Source: Norana najaformis (taxonomy: Eukaryota; Annelida; Clitellata; Crassiclitellata; Hormogastridae). From it: a stretch of 64,000 nucleotides of DNA. Made by a program: the position numbers and the translations under genes. The first letter of the stretch is position 1; every line of letters begins with the position of its first letter. Shown in pieces: positions 32,421-42,989 of the stretch. Where the stretch lies: positions 12,281,806-12,345,805 of the forward strand of contig OZ029921.1 in assembly GCA_964023275.1 (NCBI GenBank). The letters run 5' to 3'. The notes beneath the pieces are model-generated. The model was not told the origin of the DNA. It worked only from the letters and a program-made list of their open reading frames with translations, and did no database searches.

Positions 32421-34185
32421 GTAATTGTAATCATAACTCCAAGATTTCTACAGCGCTCAATGAAAGCCACATCATGGAGGCCAGCTTATTCAGTCAAAAT
32501 AAAATCGACAGGCAAAATGGTTTGGTTCCAGGTCAAGATCCAAAAGTCAGGCAGCAAGACAGCGTAGCAGCTATGGTGGGTGGTGTTAGGGAGATTTTTT
32601 TCGAAGACAATTCTGAGATTGTCGACTGGAGAAGAGTAAGGCACAGGAAAAAGGTCTGGAGGATAGGTTAGTCTGTTTTAAAGATGACAGTGAAATCCCT
32701 CTTCATTGTTCTCAAAATATCAAGAGCTAAAAGAAAACAAAGTTCAGCTGTGCAGATAAAGGCTTTGTCTGGGAGTTTTGCTGAAAAACAGCTACTTTTG
32801 GTGCAGACAACTGTGGCTACTCAATCATCTTTTGAGCCATCAGTGTATATTTTAGTGTAAAAAGTGTAAGTTGATATCAGTTCTTGAAACATACTTTGTA
32901 GTATCTCTTGGCTGTAGTCCAACTTCTTACACATAAGCAAGTCAAATAGCAAGGGTCCAAAGAGCTAAACAGCAAGGGTCCAAGGTGGAACACCGCTATC
33001 CACGTTTCTGCATTAAGATTTGCGTCAAAGACGTGGTTGTAGGTAAATATCCATACGTGGTATAGCAGAAGGTCTACTGCTCAATAACTGTTGCTTCTGG
33101 GGCAGAAGGGATGGTCCTCCAGTACATGTGTGCTACTACTTCAAGAAGATTTTTCCCATCCACAATTTCCCCCCCTCTGGAGTTTCTCACCTAAGGTGCC
33201 CTCAGGTGCTGCCATCATTCCTTGACATGTGCTCAAAGTGCAGTAGCTCAAAACTTTAACTGGAACATCTGCAAAACTTTTATTCTAAGCCTGCGATTTC
33301 CTTTCTATTTGGACAAGGATGATTTTTGAAGAATTGCTCTCTGTCCTGCTGGTTTACCAAGAATATATGTCAACACCTTCCCTATAAGTAGGGAATAATT
33401 TCATTAGCTGCTCGTGTGCCTGCTCATCACCTCATGATATTACCAGAAACCTCTACCACTGTCCCACGACATCAAGTTCTTCATCTGAATACCTTCTTTT
33501 GTTCTAGTTTGGTTTACTAAGCCAAATTTAGATATAAAATATTCATCACCCATGTTCCCCACCCACCATAAAGTCCAACAAGAGGACATCTGGAGGTGTG
33601 GGCAGCACTCATCTGCATCAATGCCAGGGATATGACAGAAGAAATAATCGGGGTGACCTCAACTGACCCATAAGCCACCACCTTCTACAGTCTCAAGTCA
33701 GGGCAAAATAAATGTTAACATGGTTCTGAAAGAAAATGTGCAGGGAACCACTTCAGCAGTGGTGAAGGATCTCACCCAATAAATTCAGTGCAAAATGGGC
33801 AGGGTCAAGGCCATATGGTTGCTGTGTAAAACCTATACATTTACATTTACTGAAGGAGAGGAGAAGGACCAAATCAAATGTCTATTAAGCACCATAAATA
33901 TTGTTATCCAAAGAGTACAGACAGCAGGGCATGGTACAAATAGCCGATTCAGTCGCACCAGGCCAATCCGACCTCCATCTAGATGAATCCAAGGCTCAAG
34001 TTATGTGCTGAAGCAACAATGCCACAGTCAGTCAGCCACTCAATCAGCAGGATCCTCTTCTCCACCACTGCAGGTGATGGCCCGTGGCAAGCAGGCCACC
34101 TCCATTTAACTGACTGTTATGACAAGCAAAAGGATATAACAGTGGACCAATTCTAACTTCAGATCCGCAGGGGTAACAGGTCAGT
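32421..34185. other. Unassigned intronic sequence
   Basis: About 1.8 kb with no convincing coding motif, terminal repeats or exon. Short frames at 32474-32671 and 33795-33986 are unrecognised. Confidence 0.45.
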
Positions 34186-34490
34186 AGCACGCAATTGTTC
34201 TACCTTCACTTAAGAAGCCAGGACTGGATCAGGACAATATCACCAAGTACTAGCCAATCTTGAACCTTACATTTCTATAAAAGATTACTGAAGCCAGTAA
34301 ACCTTATGCTGAAGCTACAGTCAGGCTTCCAATACATATGATAGCCAAATGATGCACTTCTCTGAGTGTCACCTACAGTCACTATTGTCACTGAAGTAGT
34401 CATGGATGTCTTCCACTCGGCTTCAGCTGAACCCAACAAAGACGCAGTACATCTGGATATGTACATGCCAGGTGTGCTCAAAGACCAATG
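34186..34490 (+). mobile_element. Short CR1/L2-type LINE fragment
   Basis: LKKPGLDQDNITKY.PILNLTF near 34208-34270 and STRLQLNPTKTQYIWI at 34409-34456. The region between (including YADD) is deleted or scrambled. Confidence 0.68.
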
Positions 34491-34506
34491 AAAAGGAAAT
34501 AGTCAC

Positions 34507-37500
34507 GATTATTATTATTATGAAAATTTTTAACGCACAGATCGTCAGTCACCAGGTGAAAAGAGTTAGACATCCTGATATTTCAAAGCCAGTGAGAAAT
34601 AGTGAGTTTTCAGGCATTTCTTGAAGGAAGAAAAGGAATTTGAGCTTCAGAGAAACATTGGTAGGTGGTTCCATTGATTCCATTCCTTCAGGGGAGTGGT
34701 GTGGAATGCATGAGAGCCCAGGACAGTTCTGCATCATGGCTCAGCCAAAAGACCCGTATCTGAAGATCGCAGGCTGTGGAAAGGGATGTAAGGAGAGACT
34801 AAAGACTGAAGGTAGGTAGGAGCGCTCATAGTAAGAGTTTTGTAGGTCAAACAGGCTAGTTTATTCTTATCCGGAATTCCACAGGAAGCCAATGCAGCTG
34901 GCTTAATAGAGCTAAGGAATTCGTATCAGGAGGTGCACGCAGCACCACATGAGCAAGAGAAGTTTGAATACGTTGAACTGCTTTGAATTCAAGATTTGAG
35001 ATACCTGTAAAAACTGAGTTGGCATAATCAAGGCTAGAGCAGACTAGAGAACAGGCTACGGTTTGTGCCATGTCTTTGGTAAGAGCAGATCTGATGTGAC
35101 GTAATGCCCTGAAATGACAGAAACAAGATTTACAGAGGTATGTTATGTGAGGTTGAAATGTGAGATTGCTGTCCAAAATTACCTCAAGTGTGTTGACCAT
35201 GTCTGACAGCATGACAGCAGTGCCAGCTAGGTCAATGCTGGAATGTGAAGGGAGAGAACGCAGACATTGGCACGAGCCAAACAAGATCACCTCAGATTTA
35301 CCTTGATTTGTGGCCAAACCATTGAAACAAAACCATGCACGAATAGAAGAGAGACACTCTTCAAGTGTTGCTTTGTCTGACAGATCAGTGGGTGACAGAG
35401 CAATGTAAAGCTGAGTGTCATCAGCGTACTGCTGTAACTTCACTCCAAAGTGGTTGGCTACGTGGCTGACTGGTGAAGTGAAGATTGGAAATAATAAGGG
35501 GCCAAGGACAGATCCCTGTGGAACACCAGCAGTGCAGAAAGAAGGATCAGACCGAGCAGAACCAATGCCCACTTGCTGATACCTACTGCACAGGTAAGAA
35601 GCTAGTCAGTTTAAGGCAGTCCCAGACACACCAAAACCTTTGCTGATTCTAGAAAGAAGTAGATGGTGGTCGACAGTGCCAAAAGCAGCACTAAGGTCGA
35701 GGCACACCAAAAGGCATGCCTGTCCAGTATTGATAGATGAGAAGAGGTTGTCCAATGTGAAGGTAAGAGCAATTTTAATTGAGTAGCCTTCAGGGTAAGC
35801 TGATTGGTAAGGACTAAAGTTAGGAGATGAAGTAACGTGTTTCTTAATCCATTCAAGAATCTTAGAAACGTTATTGAGATTGGAGATGGGTCTAAAATTT
35901 GAGAAGTTGTTGGTGTCTAGGTCAGCTTTTTTAAGTAAAGGTATAACTAATGCAGATTTGATACATGATGGAAAACCAGCCTTCAGCAAAAGACAAAGTT
36001 GGCCAAGTGTGCGATCAGATGTGAGAAAACATCAGAACAAGAGAAGGATTTAGGGACAGTGTGATTAAGAAGAGACAGGACTTCAAGGTATGTGACAGAT
36101 GGAATGTCATTAAAGGCAACACAAGAGAAGTTAGAGTCAAGCAGCAAGTCATTCCATATTAGATAAGTAGTACACTGAGCAATTTTACATTTCAATTTGT
36201 TAATTTTGTTATCAAAATATGAAGCAAAGTCAGAACATAGTTTCTGGTTCTCTTGTTCTGAGCATTGGCAGGTGACAGCATCCTTTGAATGCAGAAGATG
36301 TTGGGAGATGTGCCATCAGTCCCAAGAGGTTTGAGCACTTTTCACCTAGAGCAGTAAGAGCTCCCAGAGTCACTTATGAGTTTGTTTGTGAAGGGGCACT
36401 GATGACATTACCGCTGTCTGTCCTCCTCAAGGCCTGAGCTTTTTCATCTTCGCTCTCTAGTCGACAACATTCTCTCATAACCTCTATTGCCTCTGGGGAA
36501 AGCCAAATGTTATAAGTTTAGAAGGTTGCAGACAGCAGATGTGAATAGGGGCGACTTTATCCAATGTGAGTGACAGTTCTCTTGAGCTGTTCAGCAAAAT
36601 CGTCTGCAGTGCTTGCTGGCGCTGGGAACAGATCAGACTCAATAAGCAACAGACTGAACTGTACAGGATCTGCAGCCTTGATGTTACAATATATGTGCCT
36701 CACAGGTTGGCAGTAGCAGGAGGTCATGAACTTAGTATAAGTTTGTGATCTGATACAAGACCAGCGTCGCTCACCTGGACATCGTAGACAGTGGTCCGGT
36801 CATCTGAAGCTAAGACATCTAGGAGGTTATCCCCTCGAGTTGGAACATCGACCTACTGATTAAGGCCATAGCTGGAGAAGATATCAGCCAGATCATCGCT
36901 GATGTAACCATTAGACCTAGGACAGTTCAGATCGTCACAGAAGTCTTTCATGAGCCTCGACGTAAATAGATGATATAAGAGTAAACGGGTCGTTATAGAA
37001 ATCCCGACTGCACCAGGAGGATGGTAGATGTTGGCAACAGTAATTGACAATGACGATCTGCCGAGTCGTAACAGCTGAACCTCACACGAGCATAAGCAGA
37101 GCGTTTCTGGTCAAGGATGGACGCTGATGCCTAGCGACAACTTGTAGATGACAGAGAGGTCACCACTGGCTAGAGGGCAACCTTGGGTTCTGTGTAGGGG
37201 TGCCAACTGTCCCGGATTCACCTGGACAGTCCCGGAATCGGCCTGGTGCATCCTTTGTCCTGGATTGATCCCAAACTGTCGCGGAACTTGGTGTAAATAT
37301 CCACTTCACCAAATGTTGTTCTTCTTTTCACACACTAAACTCAAACAGCCAGCTGTAAATATATTTTACAGAGTGACCATAGAATACAGGATAGTTAGAT
37401 TAGTAGACCCAATAAATGACATCTGCAAATTGCATGCATCATGCAAGTATGAACTTTGCTAGTGCTAGGCCCTGAAGCGTGGTAGGTTACTGGAATTTAA

Positions 37501-38060
37501 TAAATGTTTTGCTCTTGAAGTTGATTCAAATTTTCTATATAGGCCACTTGTCTCTTGATGATTTGAGTCAAATCATTTGACACAATTTTTAACAAATATT
37601 TGCAGTAGATTCTACATTAAGCTGATGCAACATTCGTTGCATACAGTGATGTGAACAGGGTAAATTGGTACAGGCATATCGAGTGACTATGCGGGCATAC
37701 CGGATTGGCAGAATCAAAAGTTGGCAGCCCTAGTTCCGCGGCAGTGAACATGAAGAACAGAGAAGCCATCCAGTGCAATGTCTCGCTTGATGCAGTCGAG
37801 TGTGTCATGTTTCACAAAGTGCACAGATGTCAAAGTGCACAGATGTCCAGTGTTAGTCTTTGATCAGGTCATGAATAATGGCAGAACAATGGATGATTGA
37901 CAGGATGTTGAAACTGCTGAAGTTAATGGATGCTTGCTTTGACATTGTCTTCCTGGTCTGGACTTTGTAGGAAGATGGACATGGGTTGCTCTCATCTCCC
38001 GACATGAGCAGCAGAAGAGCGATGAATTCAGAGGACAAGGAAAGGCTGCGCTGAGTGTGA
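34507..38060 (-). mobile_element. CR1/L2-type LINE, family E, EN-RT, split by a hAT MITE
   Basis: On minus it starts with LLLMSGDESNPCPS (38020) and INFSSFNILS, then the hAT MITE 37732-37195. It continues with endonuclease ANIYHPPGAVG (37035), linker LSPEAIEVMRECCRLE (36510), and RT from 35989: VIPLLKKADL, NFRPISNL, CLDLSAAFGTVDH, one in-frame stop just after GTALN (35605-35603), then GVPQGSVLGPLL and an intact QQYADDTQLYIAL. It ends with LHWLPVEFRI (34870), a 3' UTR and an (AAT)n tail at 34507-34522. The RT frame is open across about 1.1 kb except for the one stop. Confidence 0.88.
37195..37732. mobile_element. Non-autonomous hAT element (538 bp)
   Basis: Termini TAGGGGTGCCAACT (left) and TAGGGCTGCCAACT (right, read on minus). 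Flanking 8-mers GTTCTGTG (37187-37194) and GTTCCGCG (37733-37740) differ only by two C/T changes at CpG positions, so they are a decayed 8-bp duplication. It interrupts the endonuclease of LINE family E. No coding capacity. Confidence 0.88.
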
Positions 38061-38095
38061 AAAGGCCGACCTGCATGATCGTCCGCAATACGTAT

Positions 38096-39182
38096 TGTAT
38101 TTGATAACTTATATAGCGCCTCTTATAGAACAAACTACTCAGAAGCGCTTCCAGCATAAGAATCCCTGGGAAATAAGAACGTCTTTAAACGAGCTGACTG
38201 AGCTCTATCATCAACAGTGACCCTTGCATGAAATGATAGCATAAGTCCATTCCATAGAGATTGGCCAACAACAGCAAAACATCTCTGCTGCGAAAGCGAA
38301 GACTTAACACGAGGAACAAATATTTCCGGGCGATCTAGAGAACGTAGAGGACTGGATAAGATACTAGAGTGTGGAGGCCGAATAAGATCACATAGATATT
38401 TTGAGGCCTGGCTGATGAGAGCTCTAATAACCAGAGACAATGGTTTAAACTGAATACAAGATAGAATAGGGAACCAATGAAGTTGCTGAATGATGTAATC
38501 TGAGATAAGAGAGAATGGGGAAGACGTCCTATCAACCTGGATGCAGAATTTAGTACTGATCTGAAGCGAGGACAACCGATACTTAGGCAAACAGCAAGCA
38601 CAGAGTTGCAGTAATCAATGCGACAGCATATCATGGCATGAATCATAGTAGTAAAGACAGAGGAAGAAACAGAATGACGAACAACTCTTAAGCGCCTTAA
38701 TTGGTAGTAACAAGACCGAGTCAAACTAGAGATATGGTTTGCGAAGGTAAGGGGACAGTCAAGAATAACACCCAGATTGCAAACACTAGACGAAAACATA
38801 AAAGAGGGGAAAGCTTCGGATAAGCAAGAGTAGTCAAGCTGAGCAAGACAGTGTTTAGAACCAAACCAGATCAACTGAGTCTTAGCTGGTTAAGGCGAAG
38901 ATGATTGCAGGAAATCCAATGTTGAATACCATGAGTCAGGGGATCAACCTTACCAACAAGTACCAATGCAGACGGAGGTCCCTGAACAAAAGCCTGAACA
39001 TCGTCTACATACAAATGACCAACAGCCAAGTGTTCAGCAAAGAGTGATGGTATATCAGCGGTATACAAAATACATAAAAGAGGATCAAGGACCGAGCCCT
39101 GGGAACACTAAGATCAACTTTAAACCAGGATGTACAGGAGTCACCGAGCATAACCATCTGGGTTCAAACGCTAAGATAAGAA
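38096..39182 (-). mobile_element. CR1/L2-type LINE, family A copy 2
   Basis: RT end and C-terminus: VPRARSLIL (decayed PQGSVLGPL) near 39095, HLYVDDVQAFVQG (39010, YADD to YVDD), NLGVILDCPLTF (38770), HSVSSSVFTTMIHAMI, then LNSASRLIGRLPHSLLS, a frameshift, and RSLDRPEIFVPRVKSSLS and CFAVVGQSLWNGL. The 3' UTR ends ACAATAC at about 38096. 5'-truncated at about 39182. Same family as 3266-3667. Confidence 0.86.
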
Positions 39183-39190
39183 CAAAACCA

Positions 39191-40890
39191 GTATGTATGT
39201 ATGTATCTGATCTTTTACACAGCACATTTTAGGAACCCCTCAAAAGTGCTGGGAACATGGCTGCCCACAGGAATTAAATAAATGAGCCTTCATAAGCGAA
39301 AAGAATGTTGCCTGCTGAGAGTTAATAGGAACGTTACAAATGTTAATAGAGAGTAGGGCCTATGCAAGATAGTGTACGATGTTGTTGTGTAGACGTGTAG
39401 GAGCAAGGGATCTGTAGATCATAGCGAGAAGCCGAGCAAAGCGATTGTCGACCAGGCTGGGCACCCAAAGGGGCGAACAGTTCTTCAATATATGCCAGAG
39501 CAGATCCGATGACAGGACTGCCCCAGGAGCAGGAACTTAAATTTGATTCTGTCTCAAATAGGAAGCCAAAGAAGTGTATCTCCCATACATTCTGAAATAT
39601 GAGAGAATTTAGGTAGGTTGGCCGCTAGACAAGTGGCCTGTTCAGAACAGACTGGAGCTGGCAGATACGAAAATTTGGCAGTCCCACAAGAACAGAACTG
39701 TAATAATCAAATTCGTTAGGACAAAGGAATGGAGTGGAGCTGAAAAGCAACAGATTATGGTGTATCTAAGGAATTTATCGAAGCTGATAGTGGCATGACT
39801 TGTAGATCATGTTAACATGGTCGGCCATTTTCAGTTACCATCTATAAGCACGTCCAGATCATGAACAAGTCATTTGGAGCACCAGTCTGGAAATGCTGAT
39901 AGTAGCTCATGTTGATTAACTTTTGTCTGTGCATGCTGTGTGCCGATCCAAAGATGGTTTTGGCTAGGTTGAATCGAATTTGATTAGATGACATCCACTC
40001 TTGAACAGCCTTCACGAAAGTCAAGACAGATCTAAGGCAGGCAAGGGAGTCAGATGGATAGCAGCAGGAGTAAACTTGAACATCATCGGCGTGCTGATGG
40101 ACAGAGGCGCCAAGTGCCATAATTCTTCCTTCTGGATGGAATTAGTCCCTCCTAGAGGAGGGGTTAGAAACATGAATCCTTCTTTTCCATTTGTGTGGCA
40201 AAGGTGTACTGCTGTCACATGCATCCACTGGTGGCGGATGGTCAAACGACCTCTAGATATAGAGGCCGGCTGAGAAATAAGCGGGTTAACCCTTACGAAT
40301 AAGCAATCGCGGACCAAACAGCAGCAAGGCTAACAGGGCGCAGTTTGGGATGTGGGTGGCACCTGTCTCATGGTAAAAGCTGCATACGCCCCCTTGACAG
40401 CCCTGCGACATGGCGAGTACAGGCCACCATCCAAATAAGCCTGAAGCCCTCACTGCCTTGCGAGTAGGTGCTTGCACCAAAGGCTAGGATCCCAACCGAA
40501 AACAGGGTTGATGTCAGGAATGGCATCTGATCATAAAACTTCTGCTCCAAAAATTCTCTTAAATGGATCCTTCTTTTCTAGTAGACACGGGGCTAGGGGA
40601 TTCTCCCAAGCCAAGCGCCATAATGATTCAAGTCAAATCTACTAGGTAAAGAATATACAGAAGTGGCCCAAGCATTGAGCCCTGAGGAATGCCAAATGGA
40701 AAAGGCGCCAAGTCAGAGCTTGCCAAGTCAATATTCACCATCATAGCCTGCTCGTCAAGGAACAAAAGAAGCCATCCAAATGCTAAACCTCCAAAGTAAC
40801 ATGATGTTTGCCATATGGGTGCACTTTTGGATGGAGAACCATTACTGGCTGACCATGTGAACTCTCCTTGCAGGTCCTGCAACCACTAAC
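39191..40890 (-). mobile_element. CR1/L2-type LINE, family G, split by a 486-bp insertion
   Basis: RT: FPFGIPQGSMLGPLLYILY at 40705-40650, then the insertion 40609-40124, then HQHADDVQVYSCC (40095; YADD to HADD), IRFNLAKTIFGS (39965) and a decayed C-terminus. The 3' end carries a (CATA)n tail at 39191-39212, distinct from the ATTAC tails of its neighbours. Confidence 0.78.
40124..40609 (-). mobile_element. Retroposed RTE family I 3' segment or SINE, 15-bp TSD
   Basis: Flanked by GCCAAGTGCCATAAT (40109-40123) and GCCAAGCGCCATAAT (40610-40624), a 15-bp duplication with one CpG-type mismatch. On minus its last 80 bp (AATGGAAAAGAAGGATTCAT ... CCATCCAGAAGGAAGA) match the 3' end of RTE family I. 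The preceding 400 bp match neither family I copy here. It contains GATGCCATTCCTGACATCAA, a motif I associate with RTE 3' regions in other animals. Either a different RTE subfamily tail or a SINE using an RTE tail. Confidence 0.8.
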
Positions 40891-41232
40891 TGCACAAGAT
40901 ATGGGTCAATCAGTGAAAACTGTCATTCAGCACTGTTTGACATGCATTCAGAGTCCATAGCCTGAATTACATAAAAGACGGAGGATAATGATAATGTGTC
41001 TGCAGCACATAGTTGTGCTGACAGGAGCCTGACCCCCTTTGGCTGACAGTACAGCATGCACCACTGAGAAATCTGCAGGGGCTGTGCTGCACACTGAACA
41101 CAAGAAAATAATTCAGCAAGCACTAAAAAAACAATATTATGCAGCCAAATTAAACTAGAGAAAATGGCTGCTGGTCACATAGGACAAATGTATAGCAACT
41201 TTTTTGCTTTAAAATAGAATTAGTATGCATAC
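40891..41232. other. Intron downstream of exon b, unassigned
   Basis: No coding motif recognised apart from the donor region next to 41232. Confidence 0.5.
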
Positions 41233-41316
41233 CCCTTTCAGTATATTCTCTTGATTTTCATTGAATTCCATGAATAAGTTAACTTTCCAGCAGGTGTTAC
41301 TGTTGACACAATTAAC
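41233..41316 (-). CDS. ITPR: ITPR exon b (end of suppressor domain)
   Basis: 84-nt exon, 28 codons, phase 0 at both ends. Acceptor AAATACAG lies above 41316 and donor GTATGCAT below 41233. It encodes VNCVNSNTCWKVNLFMEF and NENQENILKG. The family pattern here is V-N-x-V-N-x-N-T-x-W-K-I..LFM, ending K-G before GDVVRLF. It links CKE of the exon at 59173 to GDVV of the exon at 23539. Short and bounded by introns of about 17.8 and 17.7 kb. The two Cys positions relative to the Asn/Ser differ from the vertebrate motif as I remember it (NSVNCNTSWK). Confidence 0.93.
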
Positions 41317-41836
41317 CTGTATTTATTAACACCAAAACATACAATTTTTATGTAACCACAGAATTTATGGAGAAGCTAATGCAATGTAGGGATACAAATT
41401 TGGAAATGCCAAAAGACACTGAACAGAGTCAATAAAAGTGACTCTTAATCAAAAACTTAATTTAAAAACATGTTACTATTGTAGTGACAGCATGTTGGCT
41501 TCCTGAATTATACAGTATACAGACAAGCTATGTTGGATGAGCATAGTTTGGGTGCAGAGATAAAGGCCATTTGCTGTTTAGTACGTAGACAACTACTCTC
41601 CTTCAGTTAAAAGAGACGCTACGTCTGAAAAAGATGACTAAACTAATAAACGTACAAATCAATGTACATCATCATAAACTGTCAAACAACTCCTATCTAA
41701 TTAATGTTTTACCTAAACCAGCATCTATTACTTTAATGCTAGATTTTATTCAAGACTTTAACAACTAGCCACCCTTGTTGATCCCCACAATACTTGTATC
41801 TTCACAGACCTCAACAGGCAGTGTTGCAGTTTGAAA

Positions 41837-41838
<2 letters not shown>
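41317..41838. other. Intron upstream of exon b, unassigned
   Basis: AT-rich sequence with a normal acceptor region for exon b; otherwise nothing recognised. Confidence 0.55.

Positions 41839-41919
<81 letters not shown>
41839..41919. repeat. (AT)n microsatellite, about 40 repeats
   Basis: Uninterrupted AT dinucleotides over 81 bp. Confidence 0.98.
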
Positions 41920-41921
<2 letters not shown>

Positions 41922-42109
41922 GCTTATTATAATTTGCACCTCTGTAGTACAGCTTGATAGCTATAGCCATTCTACAGAGCATTTAAGAGGTTCTTAAAGA
42001 TGCTGTAGAAACAATCAAATACATACATGCATAAATCTAGGCCAGCTCACCCTCCACCCTTCTGAGGTCAGTCCATAAGCACCAACGTAGAGTGTAGATT
42101 AAATAAGAT

Positions 42110-42290
42110 ATGTTGTTGGATAGCTATGGCAGTGTTTATGCATCAGCAGTAAGATCCTTCAAAAACGACCTGTTTTCTCCAACGGATTATGATTTTGGAT
42201 TGCAATTTTGACTTGAAGTGACCACAGACTGATGCCTTGGGCATTATGATAACAGTGTTACAGAAGATAATAGATTAGATTAGAAAACAT
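42110..42290 (+). mobile_element. LINE family C 3' end fragment
   Basis: ASAVRSFKNDLFSPT near 42138 (C-terminal end), then a 3' end GGGCATTATGATAACAGTG and an AGATTAGATTAGA-type tail (42270-42285), matching the 3' end of the minus-strand family C LINE at 8961. Confidence 0.7.
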
Positions 42291-42586
42291 TAAAAGGCTT
42301 AGACAACACTTCCTAAAAATTACTATTTAATTTTTACTTTTTACTCTTCAATTTTTAGCATCCGCTTAACTCACAGTTTTTTTCCTCGACAGATAAGTTT
42401 TTTCAATTATATTCAGATTTATGCACCTTGACCCTAACATTTCTGTACACTGTTGACATGGTAAATAAGCGAATTCACCCAGTGAGCCTTCCTCCACTCT
42501 TTCATAATCCTGAGGCCCACTTTAACACGAGTGGCAGTCTGTTAGGTTTTCCTGTGCTAGTGAGTTGCCTGCTAGCTGCAGTCCTT

Positions 42587-42587
<1 letters not shown>

Positions 42588-42659
<72 letters not shown>
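42588..42659 (+). repeat. (CT)n microsatellite, about 36 repeats
   Basis: Uninterrupted CT dinucleotides over 72 bp. Open frames across it (poly Leu-Ser or Arg-Glu) are artefacts. Confidence 0.98.
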
Positions 42660-42664
<5 letters not shown>

Positions 42665-42989
42665 GTACACCCTGTCTTCATTTTAAAGCTCACTGTGGTG
42701 TTTCTTCTTTTTTAGTGTTTCTGGTCAACTATGGACCCTTTCGCAATCTCTCTGAGAGTTATGCTATACCGAATTTCATTGACTGTTTTGCCTACAGTTT
42801 ATGCATAGTCTCTGTGCCTCTTGTTAGTCACCCACTGGTCTTTTGTCATTCTCTGAACTTTTAAAACATACCACTGATGCAATTTCCTTCTATTGTGTTC
42901 CTTCTTCTTGATTATAGCTCAATGCCAAACTGATTCTCTTCCAAGACTGAACTTTCTTGCATGGCAAAAAGTTGTGATTATCACCCAAA

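Noticed and set aside
41794-42693. Long open frames of Ile-Tyr, Leu-Ser or Arg-Glu repeats
   Set aside because: They are translations of the (AT)n and (CT)n microsatellites, not proteins.
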